Source: Candidatus Reidiella endopervernicosa (lineage in GTDB: Bacteria; Pseudomonadota; Gammaproteobacteria; GCF-013343005). From it: a DNA stretch of 64,000 nucleotides. Location: the NCBI RefSeq assembly GCF_013343005.1, contig NZ_CP054491.1, forward strand, positions 1,284,501 to 1,348,500, read 5' to 3'. Position numbers and translations under genes: made by a program. Below the pieces are notes generated by a model. That model was not told the DNA's origin. It made no database searches and saw only the letters and a program-made list of their open reading frames with translations. Positions 31,499 through 40,785 of the stretch are shown in pieces (the first letter of the stretch is position 1; each line of letters starts with the position of its first letter).

Positions 31499-34400
31499 TT
31501 GGCTGTTAATAAACCCCTTATCAAACCCCTGGCGCTAACCCTGTGGCGTAGCGTGGCGATTGCTGCGCTGGTGTTACTGGTGCTCGCGGCCGTGGCAATT
31601 TCGCTGGCACGTTGGTTTGCCCCTCATGTGGCCAGCTATCGCGGTGAAATCGAATCGTGGGTCAGTCACTATCTTGAACAACCCGTTTCGATCGGTGCAA
31701 TGACCGTCGACTGGCGTGGCTGGGGACCCGATATAGAGCTCAAGGATGTGGTTGTCACCCAGCGCGATGGTGGCACTCTGCAGCTGAAAGAGGCGCGGGT
31801 CGGTTTCGATCTGCTGGAGATATTCAGTTCCGGAAAACTCGAACCGAGTGCCCTGGTCGTGATTGGCCTGCGTCTTAAGGCGGAGCGTCGTGCAGATGGT
31901 TCGGTTGTGCTCGAGGGTGTCGAGGGGACAGGGCTTGCCGGTAGTGAGGGTGATATTCCGATCGGCTGGCTACTCTCCAAATCGCGTCTGGAGCTGCGCA
32001 AGAGTCAGTTGCACTGGATCGACCACAAGCGTAACGATGACATCACGCTAACTAATCTCAACCTGAGTCTGACCAATGTTGAACAACGCCACCTGCTCAA
32101 GGGGGCGGTTGAGTTGCCACAGGAGTTGGGCGGCAAGCTGGGTTTTGCCGCAGAGCTGAATGGGGCGGCGGATAGGCCGAAGCAGTGGCGCGGTGTTGGA
32201 TATCTTCAGGCAGCCGATCTGGCGATGACCGACTGGATGCGTGAACTGCTTCCACCCTGGTTTGATGTTGCGGGGCGTAGCGATCTTGATCTCTGGGGTG
32301 AGTGGCGTGATGGCCGATTGGTGCAGATCAGCGGTGAGGCTGCACTAGCGGGTATCACACTCTCTGGTGGGCGGCTTCAGGAGCAGCCTTCGTTGGCGCT
32401 CGATAGCGTTGCTGGGCGTTTTCTCTGGCAGCGTGAGCGAAGTGGCTGGCGTCTCGATGTCGATCATTTTTCGTTGGCACGTGATGAACACAGCTGGCCA
32501 CAGACGGGCTTCAGTTTTCGCCTGCTGAATGGTGAAGGTGGTTATGAGGCCGAGGGTGGTTTCGAGTGGTTGCGTCTCGATGACGTTGCCGACATTGCGC
32601 TGCATCTACCACTACTCGATGAGAACCTGACCCAGGGTATTGCGGGGCTTCAACCGGCGGGTGACATCAAAGATTTTAAACTGAACTTCCAGCAAAACCG
32701 TGACCAGCCAGAGCTACGCTACCGTGCTGAGTTTGAAGATCTCGCCGTGGCCAGCTGGCAGGGTGGGCCGGCTCTGTCGGGGCTGAGTGGTTCTATTCAG
32801 GGAGATGAACAGAGCGGCCGGGTGGCGCTAAAAAGCAGTGCCTCCGATTTTGATCTGCAGCCGTTATTCCGTTCCGCACTGCATGCCGATCAGCTCGAGG
32901 GTGAGCTACTGTGGCGCTACTTCCCCGACCATCTGCATCTTCAGGCGGAGCGCATTACGCTCGCCAATGCCGATATCACTACCCTGAACCGTTTCTCTAT
33001 CGATATACCCTTCGACTTTAACCACACTCCATTTCTCGATCTGCAGACCAGTTATGAGGGAGGAGACCTGAGCCAGGTGGGTCCCTATCTACCGGTGGCG
33101 ATCATGCCGGTCGATGCCGTCTCATGGCTCGATCGTGCCATCGTCAGTGGTGATGCCACCTCCGGTAGTGTGCTGTTTCACGGCTCACTCTCGGCCTTCC
33201 CCTACGATCGGGGTGAGGGGCGACTGTCTGTTGTCACCAATATCTCCAACGGCGTGCTCGACTACACCGAAGGGTGGCCACGTATCGAAGAGCTTGAGGG
33301 ACAGCTCCGTATCGATGGTCGTTCACTGGCAGTCGATGCCGAGTCGGGCAAGATTTTAAATAATGATATTGGTGAGACCCTCGTTACCATCGACGACATG
33401 TTGGCCGCGAAGCTGGTGGTTGATGGCAATGCCAGTGGTGATCTGGCCGAAATGTTCCACTTCCTGACTGAATCACCGATGGCGAGCGACTATCGTGAGC
33501 TGCTTGACGATCACAGTGGTCGTGGTAAGAGCCAGCTACACCTCGGCCTCTCACTGCCACTCGATGATAGGGATGAGCCGATTTCAACCCGGGTTGCACT
33601 CAAGCTTGAGGGAGCAACGATCCGCTCCAAGGCGTGGCAGGGTGAGCTGAGCGCCATTAATGGCACAGTCCGAATCGGCAATGACGGGGTACAGGCCAAA
33701 GGCGTTAAGGCGAAGCTTTTTGGTCGTGATGTGGCGGTGGATATTACGGCCCCCGAGGGCAAGGCCCGCCAGATTAAGGTAACGGGTCGTTTTGCTGTGA
33801 CCGATCTGCCCGGTACGGCTGAGGTTAAACCCTATGTGTCAGGTGAGAGTCGCTGGCATGCAGAGCTGAACATGCCGCCACTCGATAACCGCAAGCGCGA
33901 CAATAAGCAGGGCGTGCTGCGTCTAAGCTCGTCACTCGATGGTCTGGCACTCAAACTGCCACCTCCGTTTGAAAAAGCGCGAAAAGGAGAGCGGAACCTA
34001 TCGATTGAGCTGCCTATCAACGGTCAGCTACGTGAGCTTAAGGTCGATTATGCCGAGCGGGCGAGTGCCCGACTACAGCTTAAGGCGCTAAAGCAGGGCT
34101 TTGAGCTACTCGGAGGACGTCTCCATCTGGGGGCTGGAAAAGCGACCACCTCGGAACGAGATTTCTACCTTGGTGGTGAGCTGGAGCAGTTTGATCTGGA
34201 TCGTTGGCTCGCATTTGTCAGGGAGATTGTTGGTGAAGGGGAGTTTGAGATCCCCGAGCTGCTTGCAGCGATCGATGTAAGGGTCGAACAGTTTCTCGGC
34301 TTCGGACGTGAATTTCATAACGTCGCTATACAGTTGGAGCGGGAGCGTCGTGAGTGGTTGTTGATGGTTGACTCAACCGAGGTGAAGGGGGCGGTGGTAA

Positions 34401-35335
34401 TACCCCAGCCGTTTGGTAAGCACGATTTGTTGAGGGTTGAGCTTGAGCGCATGAGACTCGCACGGCTAGAGGATGATAAGCAGGATGAGATTCCCGATCC
34501 GCGCAAGATTCCATCACTGCACGTTAACTGTCAGCAGTTTAGCCTGGGCGATATCGAGTTTGGTGAGATGACGCTACGTACCCGGCGTCGAGATAACGGT
34601 CTCCATCTGGAGCGGCTGGAGCTGAAGTCAGAGGTGCAGCGTCTCACCTCAAGTGGCGACTGGACCCTGCAGCAGGGGCAGCATCGCTCCAAATTCAAGA
34701 TCGAACTTAACGGTGATGATGTGGGCGAGATCCTCGATGTCTGGGGTTATGCCGTCAATATGAAGGATGGTCGGGTCAAGGCACGTATCGACGCCGCCTG
34801 GAATGGCTCTCCCAGCCAATTCTCATTGCAGCGCATGGAGGGTTCGTTATGGTTGAAGATCTTTGATGGTCGACTACTCGATATTGAGCCCGGTGTTGGG
34901 CGCGTATTTGGCCTGCTCGGCGTACATACCCTGCCTCGTTGGCTGACTCTCGACTTTGGTGATCTGTTCAAGAAGGGTTTCAGCTACGACAACATCAAGG
35001 GCAAATTTATCCTCAAGGATGGTATCGCGCAGACCAGAGATCTGCGCATGGATGGCTCTTCGGCGTTGATTGAGATCAAGGGCCGGGTCGGCCTGATTGA
35101 GGAGAGCTATGATCAGCGCGTCACGGTAACACCGAAGTTGACCTCAAGCCTGCCGATTGCAGGTGCCATCGCAGGTGGCCCTGTTGCCGGTGCAGCCCTC
35201 TGGGTGGCCGATAAGATCTTTGGTAATAAGGTGAATGAGATGAGCCAATCACGTTACACAGTTGTCGGTTCGTGGGATGAGCCAGAGATCACCAAGATCG
35301 AAACAGGTAAAGGAGCTCCGGTGGAGGAGCGTTAA
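31499..35335 (+). CDS. yhdP: YhdP-family AsmA-like inter-membrane protein
   Basis: YhdP is a large inner-membrane-anchored, periplasm-spanning AsmA-like protein implicated in phospholipid delivery to the outer membrane. The 1278-residue product has one N-terminal transmembrane helix (LVLLVLAAVAISLARWF, near residues 20-37), a long beta-rich body, and the C-terminal AsmA-like region with LPIAGAIAGGPVAGAALWVADK near residue 1225. Start is a TTG at 31499, 22 bases after rng; rng-yhdP is conserved in enterobacteria. Confidence 0.92.
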   Translation: MAVNKPLIKPLALTLWRSVAIAALVLLVLAAVAISLARWFAPHVASYRGEIESWVSHYLEQPVSIGAMTVDWRGWGPDIELKDVVVTQRDGGTLQLKEARVGFDLLEIFSSGKLEPSALVVIGLRLKAERRADGSVVLEGVEGTGLAGSEGDIPIGWLLSKSRLELRKSQLHWIDHKRNDDITLTNLNLSLTNVEQRHLLKGAVELPQELGGKLGFAAELNGAADRPKQWRGVGYLQAADLAMTDWMRELLPPWFDVAGRSDLDLWGEWRDGRLVQISGEAALAGITLSGGRLQEQPSLALDSVAGRFLWQRERSGWRLDVDHFSLARDEHSWPQTGFSFRLLNGEGGYEAEGGFEWLRLDDVADIALHLPLLDENLTQGIAGLQPAGDIKDFKLNFQQNRDQPELRYRAEFEDLAVASWQGGPALSGLSGSIQGDEQSGRVALKSSASDFDLQPLFRSALHADQLEGELLWRYFPDHLHLQAERITLANADITTLNRFSIDIPFDFNHTPFLDLQTSYEGGDLSQVGPYLPVAIMPVDAVSWLDRAIVSGDATSGSVLFHGSLSAFPYDRGEGRLSVVTNISNGVLDYTEGWPRIEELEGQLRIDGRSLAVDAESGKILNNDIGETLVTIDDMLAAKLVVDGNASGDLAEMFHFLTESPMASDYRELLDDHSGRGKSQLHLGLSLPLDDRDEPISTRVALKLEGATIRSKAWQGELSAINGTVRIGNDGVQAKGVKAKLFGRDVAVDITAPEGKARQIKVTGRFAVTDLPGTAEVKPYVSGESRWHAELNMPPLDNRKRDNKQGVLRLSSSLDGLALKLPPPFEKARKGERNLSIELPINGQLRELKVDYAERASARLQLKALKQGFELLGGRLHLGAGKATTSERDFYLGGELEQFDLDRWLAFVREIVGEGEFEIPELLAAIDVRVEQFLGFGREFHNVAIQLERERREWLLMVDSTEVKGAVVIPQPFGKHDLLRVELERMRLARLEDDKQDEIPDPRKIPSLHVNCQQFSLGDIEFGEMTLRTRRRDNGLHLERLELKSEVQRLTSSGDWTLQQGQHRSKFKIELNGDDVGEILDVWGYAVNMKDGRVKARIDAAWNGSPSQFSLQRMEGSLWLKIFDGRLLDIEPGVGRVFGLLGVHTLPRWLTLDFGDLFKKGFSYDNIKGKFILKDGIAQTRDLRMDGSSALIEIKGRVGLIEESYDQRVTVTPKLTSSLPIAGAIAGGPVAGAALWVADKIFGNKVNEMSQSRYTVVGSWDEPEITKIETGKGAPVEER

Positions 35336-35383
35336 GGCGCGACTTGACTGTCGATTTAGACATTTATGGTATGCTCAATCCCC

Positions 35384-35722
35384 ATGATTCGTGCGCTGTT
35401 TTTACTCCTGATCGCTACCCTCTCCACACCTCTGCTGGCGGGTGATAATGTCGTTGTTATCGACCCAGAGGTGTGGGCGGTACCACGCCACGGTGAGACG
35501 ATTCTCAAACTTGATGGCCTACAGGAGCAGATGCTGCAGCTTGATGAAGGGCAGCTGATTACCGTCCACTATCCCGACCATGAAGAGGGGCTGCTGTGGG
35601 CCGAAGAGCTTAAGGGGTGGCTGATCTCGTTTGGTCTGCCCTCGTCTCGAATTACACTAAATACAATTGATGTGAACGAAGAGTCACTCAAGATCTTCTT
35701 TGAAAAATCGACTGGAAACTAA
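35384..35722 (+). CDS. Small secreted protein of unknown function
   Basis: I do not recognise a family. From the ATG at 35384 the product is 112 residues. It has a clear signal peptide (MIRALFLLLIATLSTPLLAG) with a cleavage site near residue 20, then a globular, acidic mature part with LITVHYPDHEEGLLWAEELKGWL. It sits 48 bp after yhdP and three bases before the nitrilase gene, so it is likely co-transcribed and exported to the periplasm. Confidence 0.75.
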   Translation: MIRALFLLLIATLSTPLLAGDNVVVIDPEVWAVPRHGETILKLDGLQEQMLQLDEGQLITVHYPDHEEGLLWAEELKGWLISFGLPSSRITLNTIDVNEESLKIFFEKSTGN

Positions 35723-35724
35723 GC

Positions 35725-36534
35725 ATGAGTAGAGTTACAGCAGTACAGATGGCCTCTGGGCCGAAAGTGAATGCCAATCTGTTGGAGGCGGAACGTCTGA
35801 TATCGACCGCTGCCAAACAGGGTGCCGATCTGGTTGTGCTGCCTGAGAACTTTGCCCTGATGGGTAATAGTGAGAACGACAAGGTTAAGCTGCGAGAGGT
35901 GGAGGGTGACGGTCAGATTCAAACCTTCCTTTCGCGACAGGCGGCCAAACATGGTGTCTGGTTGGTGGGCGGTACGATACCGCTGGTAGCGGAGAGCGAG
36001 GATAAGATACGAGCCGCCTCGTTGCTCTATAACGACAAGGGTGAGCAGGTCGCCCGCTACGACAAGATTCACCTCTTCGATGTACATATCGAAGAGAGTG
36101 ATGAGCATTATGTGGAGTCAGAGACGATCGAGGCGGGCGATCAGGTGGTGGTGGTCGATACCCCGTTTGGTCGTCTTGGCCTGACCATCTGTTACGACCT
36201 GCGTTTTCCTGAGCTGTTCCGCGCTATGCTCGACCAGGGGGTGGAGCTGATCGCGATTCCCTCCGCCTTTACCGCCATCACCGGTAAGGCGCACTGGACG
36301 CCGCTGGTGCGATCACGGGCGATCGAGAACCTTAGCTATGTGATTGCGGCGGCGCAGGGTGGCTACCACGCCAGTGGTCGTGAGACCCATGGTGACAGCA
36401 TGGTGGTCGATCCGTGGGGTGTGGTGCTCGATCATCTGCCACGCGGTTCGGGTGTGGTGGTAGCCGATGTTGATCTCGATCGTCTGCGTCAGGTCCGAGA
36501 GCGCTTCCCGGCGATAGAGCATCGCCGTATCTAA
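35725..36534 (+). CDS. Carbon-nitrogen hydrolase (Nit/deaminated glutathione amidase type)
   Basis: Nitrilase-superfamily amidase of about 269 residues. The catalytic triad is visible: Glu in VVLPENFALMG (near residue 43), Lys in RYDKIHLFD (near 114), and Cys in LTICYDLRFPELF (near 156). The closest well-known relatives repair deaminated glutathione (YbeM/Nit1), which I infer from the short single-domain form. The start is an ATG two bases after the preceding stop. Confidence 0.9.
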   Translation: MSRVTAVQMASGPKVNANLLEAERLISTAAKQGADLVVLPENFALMGNSENDKVKLREVEGDGQIQTFLSRQAAKHGVWLVGGTIPLVAESEDKIRAASLLYNDKGEQVARYDKIHLFDVHIEESDEHYVESETIEAGDQVVVVDTPFGRLGLTICYDLRFPELFRAMLDQGVELIAIPSAFTAITGKAHWTPLVRSRAIENLSYVIAAAQGGYHASGRETHGDSMVVDPWGVVLDHLPRGSGVVVADVDLDRLRQVRERFPAIEHRRI

Positions 36535-36547
36535 ACGTTACGAGCGC

Positions 36548-37906
36548 TTAGAGCAGGAATAGTGAACCCAATCCGAGAAATGCGATAAAACCGACCACGT
36601 CGGTAATGGTGGTCAGCATCACTGTGCCGGCCAGCGCCGGGTCGATACCGACGCGACGTAGCAGCAGCGGAATCGCAAAGCCGGCAAAGGCGCCACTGAG
36701 CAGGTTGATGATCAGTGCCGCAGCGATGATAAAGCCGATCACGACATCCTGGAACCAGAGCACCACCACTCCCGCCACCACCAGAGACCATAACAGGCCA
36801 TTGAGGGCAGCAACTGCCAGCTCGCGCAGCATGATCCAGCGCGCATTACTCTCACCAATCTGTTCCAGTGCTATACCGCGAATGATTAAGGTTAGGGTCT
36901 GACTCCCGGCAATACCCCCCATGCTGGCTACAATCGGCATCAGTACGGCCAGTGTGACGACCCGTTCCAGGGTCGCCTCGAACAGCCCGATCACCCAGGA
37001 GGCGAGAAAGGCGGTCAATAGATTGACGCCGAGCCACACGGCGCGTCGTCGCGAGCTGGCAATGACCGGGGCGAACATATCCTCCTCGCCACTCAGGCCA
37101 GCACGGCTCATCACGGTGTGATCGGCCTCGTCACGAATGACATCGACCACGTCATCGACGGTAATACGCCCCAGCAGCTTGCCGGTCTCATCGACAACCG
37201 GGGCTGAGATCAGGTCGCGGTGCTCAAACAGGCTGGCGACGCCGGTAGCCGGCATGTTGGCCCAGATCGCCTCGATATCGCTCTCCATTACCTCGGCTAC
37301 GGTAGCCGTAGCATCCTGGGTCAGCAGGCTACTCAGGGGCAGCAGGCCGAGATAGGTGTCGAAACGGTCGACCACAATCAGGCTATCGGTAAGCTCCGGG
37401 ATCTCGCCGCGCAGGCGCATGTAACGCAGCACCACATCAAGGGTGACGTCGGCACGGACGGTGACGGTATCGAGATTCATCAGACCGCCAGCACTATCTT
37501 CAGGGTAGGAGAGTACCGCCTCGAGGCGCAGTCGATGCTGCTTGTCCATCGATTGCACCACCTCACTGCTCACAACCCCGGGCAGATCCTGGATGATATC
37601 GGCCAGGTCGTCGGTATCGAGTCCTTCGGTGGCGGCGACCAGTTCGTCGGTCTCCATGTCGCGAATTAGACCGGCACGAACCTCGTCGTTGACGTGCAGC
37701 AGCACCTCACCGTCGTTTTCGCGATCAACTAGCTCCCACACCACCTCACGCTGTTCGGGTGGCATCGATTCAAGCAGGTGGGCGATCTCAGCCGGGTGGA
37801 GGGTGTTGAGCATCAACCGAACCTTGAGCAGCGTGCCGCTCTGCAGCGCCTCGGTAAGGTTCTGCAGGTGGGACCGTTTCGACTGCTTGTCGATCTGTTC
37901 GGACAT
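36548..37906 (-). CDS. mgtE: Magnesium transporter MgtE
   Basis: MgtE is a Mg2+ channel gated by cytoplasmic Mg2+ sensing. The 452-residue product has the N-terminal superhelical domain (LHPAEIAHLLESMPPEQRE), two CBS domains (about residues 135-255), and five C-terminal transmembrane helices including GIAGSQTLTLIIRGIAL and ALAGTVMLTTITDVVGF. Convergent with the nitrilase gene. It lies downstream of the PTS cluster on the same strand, a common proteobacterial neighbour. Confidence 0.95.
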   Translation of the reverse strand: MSEQIDKQSKRSHLQNLTEALQSGTLLKVRLMLNTLHPAEIAHLLESMPPEQREVVWELVDRENDGEVLLHVNDEVRAGLIRDMETDELVAATEGLDTDDLADIIQDLPGVVSSEVVQSMDKQHRLRLEAVLSYPEDSAGGLMNLDTVTVRADVTLDVVLRYMRLRGEIPELTDSLIVVDRFDTYLGLLPLSSLLTQDATATVAEVMESDIEAIWANMPATGVASLFEHRDLISAPVVDETGKLLGRITVDDVVDVIRDEADHTVMSRAGLSGEEDMFAPVIASSRRRAVWLGVNLLTAFLASWVIGLFEATLERVVTLAVLMPIVASMGGIAGSQTLTLIIRGIALEQIGESNARWIMLRELAVAALNGLLWSLVVAGVVVLWFQDVVIGFIIAAALIINLLSGAFAGFAIPLLLRRVGIDPALAGTVMLTTITDVVGFIAFLGLGSLFLL

Positions 37907-38065
37907 CGGGAGCTACGCCACTCCAGTCGTTGTTGTGCTTATTGAGGCGGGCAGGTGATCGTTGTGGTGACGATCATTACACCGCTGCGCAGTTTAACAA
38001 CTGGGTCGGGTGGCAGGAAGTGAGTTGGAGAACTATTTGTAAATTTTGGTCAGGTGGATCTCTGC

Positions 38066-40078
38066 TTAATCGCCATTGATCTCGGTCAGCAGGCGCTCGA
38101 TCTGCTCAGGTGAACCACGTTGAATGCGTCGGTTAACCTTCGCTTCAAACTGAATGACATTGGCGCTGTTGATCGCCTGCTTCTGCTCCAGCAGCGCTGA
38201 GGGCTGCATACTGAACTCGGTCAGGCCGAGTCCGAGCAGCAGTCGGGCGTAGTGGGGGTCACTCGCCATCTCACCGCACATGGAGACTGGAATCTTCGCG
38301 CCACGGCCCGCCTGCAGGGTGAGTTGGATCAGACGCAGTACGGCGGGATGGAGTGGATCGTATAGATAGTTGACGCTGTCATCGATACGGTCGATAGCCA
38401 GCGTGTACTGAATCAGATCATTGGTGCCGATCGATAGAAAATCGAGGTGCTTGGCGAAGTTGTGTGCTGAGAGTGCAGCGGCAGGTATTTCGATCATGCC
38501 GCCGATGGCGATCTGCTCATCGAAGGGCAACTGCTCACGCTGACCGCCATGGAGAGCGAAGTGAGGGCGGTTAGTCCCCGATAGTCGACGCCGTCTGCCT
38601 ATTCGTAGTTGAGAGCGCGAGCGACGACGAAGAAGATGCAGCAGCGGCTTTATGTCGGCGTAGAGTCACTGAGGGAGTTGTGTAGAGCCGCGAAGAGGTG
38701 ATTACGCAACGAACGCAGGACGGTCGGGGCGCCGTAGGCATAAACGGTCGCGTTAAGTTTTGCTGTTTGCTTGGGCTTGATGCCCAAAACAAACTTCGCA
38801 AAATAGCGACTCCCCGGTCGCGCAGTTCGTTTTGACCTGTTCAATCAGCTGTCGGGTCTGGATGACCTCCTGCAGGGTGGAGATCATCGGCAACATAATG
38901 CGCACCGCACCGCTGGCAGAGGCGCGCAGAATGGCGCGCAGCTGTGGTCGGAACAGCCCCGGTTCATTGAGACAGAGTCGAATGGCGCGTAATCCCAGTG
39001 CCGGGTTGCTGCAGAGACGTTTTGTGAAGTGGCAACCGTCGACCTCTTTGTCGGCACCGAGATCGAGGGTGCGAATAGTGACTGGCTGTCCCTTCATCGC
39101 CTTGACCACGCTGTGGTAGGCCTCGAACTGCTGCTCCTCATTGGGTGTGTCGCTGCGGTTCATATAGAGGAATTCGGTGCGGAATAGCCCTATACCATCG
39201 GCACCGATACGTTTGATCAGACGGATGTCCTCCGGCAACTCGGCATTGGCCAGCAGGGTGATCTTTCGACCATCAAGAGTGATCGCCGGTTTCTGTTTGA
39301 GCTTGGCCAGTCCGGCTTGAAAACGTTTCTGCTCACGTTGCTGCTTGCGGTAGTGCTTGAGCGTACGAGCATCGGGGTCGACGATGATCGCACCCTGTTT
39401 ACCATCGATGATGATCTGATCGCCGTCGAGGATGTAGCGTGAGGCGTTGTGGCAGCCGACAATGGCGGGGATCTGCAGGCTGCGGGCGAGGATTGCGGTA
39501 TGAGAGAGGGGGCCGCCCGACTCGGTGATAAAGGCGGCGATCTCCATGCTCTGCATCAATACAGTGTCGGCTGGGGTGAGATCATCGGCGATGATAATGG
39601 CCCCCTGTAGATCCTCCTCGTCACTGCTGTCGCTCTCATGTGATAACAGGGTGCGCATGATGCGGCTGATAACGTGCTCTACATCATCCTTGCGGGTACG
39701 CAGATAGGGATCATCCATCTGATCAAAGATTGCGACCAGTGCGTCGCGCTGTCCTTTCAGTGCCCACTCTGCATTGCGTGCATCGCTGCGGATCATGCGA
39801 ATTGGTTCGTCACGCAGCATCGCATCATCGAGCATTAGTAGATGGGTATCGATGAAGGCGGCAATGTCGGTGGGGGTGTTACTCGGGATGCGACGTCTTA
39901 TCGCCTGTAACTGCTGCTTGGAGGTCTGTAGTGCCTTCGTGAAGCGCTCGACCTCGGCTTCGATGGCCTTAGGGGCAAGCGCATATTCGGGGATCTCGAG
40001 CTTACCCCGCTGGATCAAATGAACCTTGCCGATAGCGATTCCGCGTGAGACGCCGATGCCATTCAGTGCAAGGCTCAT
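38066..40078 (-). pseudogene. ptsI: PTS Enzyme I interrupted by element G
   Basis: Enzyme I takes phosphate from PEP and passes it to HPr. On the minus strand 40078-38817 encodes the HPr-binding and phospho-His domains (GGPLSHTAILARSLQIPAIVG has the active His) and the start of the PEP-binding barrel (up to VKTNCAT); 38537-38066 encodes the rest (EQLPFDEQIAIGGMIEIPAAA, FLSIGTNDLIQYTLA, CGEMASDP). The element breaks the frame. Exact excision rebuilds 577 residues; E. coli EI has 575, with no length change around the junction. No GAF domain, so PtsI-like rather than PtsP. If not excised, the HPr/EIIA branch of this cluster would have no phosphate donor here. Confidence 0.9.
38538..38816 (+). 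mobile_element. Dispersed ~280-bp element, copy G
   Basis: 279 bp within the Enzyme I gene, from CGCTGACCGCC to GACTCCCCG. Type II left loop; GTTTG/CAAAC distal hairpin. The flanks rejoin exactly in frame without any duplicated base. It lies about 9 kb from the nearest other copy and is the only one in a housekeeping regulatory operon. Confidence 0.92.
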
Positions 40079-40112
40079 GCTAACTACCCCACCCTCTGTG
40101 GCAGAGGTCTGT

Positions 40113-40382
40113 TCATTGTTCCTCTCCGAAGCGCTGCTGGATCAGCTGCTCGAGGGTGTCGATGGCAGCCACCTCATCACCGCCGTTCGCCTTCAGCGTC
40201 AGTAGTGTGCCTTTGCTGGCGGCGAGCATCATCACACCCATGATGCTCTTGCCATTAACCTCCTGACCTTCGCGCTCAATAGTGATTTCACTCTCAAAGG
40301 CGGAGGCGCTGGTAACAAACTTTGCTGCGGCACGGGCGTGAAGCCCGAGCTTGTTGATGATAGTGACCTGCTGTTCAAGCAT
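40113..40382 (-). CDS. ptsH: HPr-family phosphocarrier protein
   Basis: Phosphocarrier between Enzyme I and EIIA proteins. From the ATG at 40382 the product is 89 residues. It has the phospho-His motif LGLHARAAAKFV near residue 15 and the regulatory serine in GKSIMGVMMLAA near residue 46, the site HprK would modify. It overlaps the EIIA gene by eight bases. Confidence 0.94.
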   Translation of the reverse strand: MLEQQVTIINKLGLHARAAAKFVTSASAFESEITIEREGQEVNGKSIMGVMMLAASKGTLLTLKANGGDEVAAIDTLEQLIQQRFGEEQ

Positions 40383-40785
40383 CCTGATCGGGCTCCTGCA
40401 TCTTTTTGCAACGAATGACGCCATCCTGCCCGCCGCTGACCGCCTTCTCAGTTAGCATCTGTAGATTAAGATCGGAGTAGTTGAGCACCCGAATTACCAT
40501 CGGAAGGTTGACACCGGAGACGACGCGGGCCTCAATGTCGACCGCCAGTCGGTTGGCAATATTGCTGGGCGTTGAGCCGTAGATGTCGGTCAGGATCAGC
40601 AGGCCATCGCCCTGATCCAGCTCTGCAATGGTGGCGTGTGCCCCGCAAATAATCTGCTCTGGATCATCGTCGCGATCGATGGCCAGGGCGTAACAGGGCA
40701 TCGGCAGATTGCCGAGCATGGTGCGAGCCGTGCTGAGCAGTTCATTTCCGGTGCGGTTGTGAGTAATGAGTAGTAGACCGACCAC
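40375..40785 (-). CDS. PTS mannose-family EIIA protein
   Basis: Cytoplasmic EIIA of the mannose/fructose type (136 residues) with its phospho-His in LLLITHNRTGNELL near residue 10 and the family segment ILTDIYGSTPSNIA near residue 68. No EIIB, EIIC or EIID lies nearby. Such orphan EIIA proteins in proteobacteria are thought to be regulatory rather than transport components. Overlaps rapZ by one base and ptsH by eight. Confidence 0.9.
   Translation of the reverse strand: MVGLLLITHNRTGNELLSTARTMLGNLPMPCYALAIDRDDDPEQIICGAHATIAELDQGDGLLILTDIYGSTPSNIANRLAVDIEARVVSGVNLPMVIRVLNYSDLNLQMLTEKAVSGGQDGVIRCKKMQEPDQDA

Noticed and set aside
21188-38816. The ~280-bp repeats as protein-coding cassettes
   Set aside because: Readable frames of about 60-90 codons run through several copies, but they have no common start, are cut by stops in some copies, shift with the copies' small indels and match no known motif; conservation is in DNA ends and hairpins.
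24464-38816. Group I or group II self-splicing introns
   Set aside because: Group II start and end consensus is absent, copy B is on the wrong strand for its host transcript, and one copy is intergenic.
21188-38816. Integron cassettes with attC sites
   Set aside because: No GTTRRRY core at either end, no integrase in the window, and insertions are inside genes rather than in a cassette array.
21188-38816. Clear target-site consensus for the ~280-bp element
   Set aside because: The bases flanking the six independent sites show no shared tetranucleotide on either side, so no target rule can be claimed from this window.
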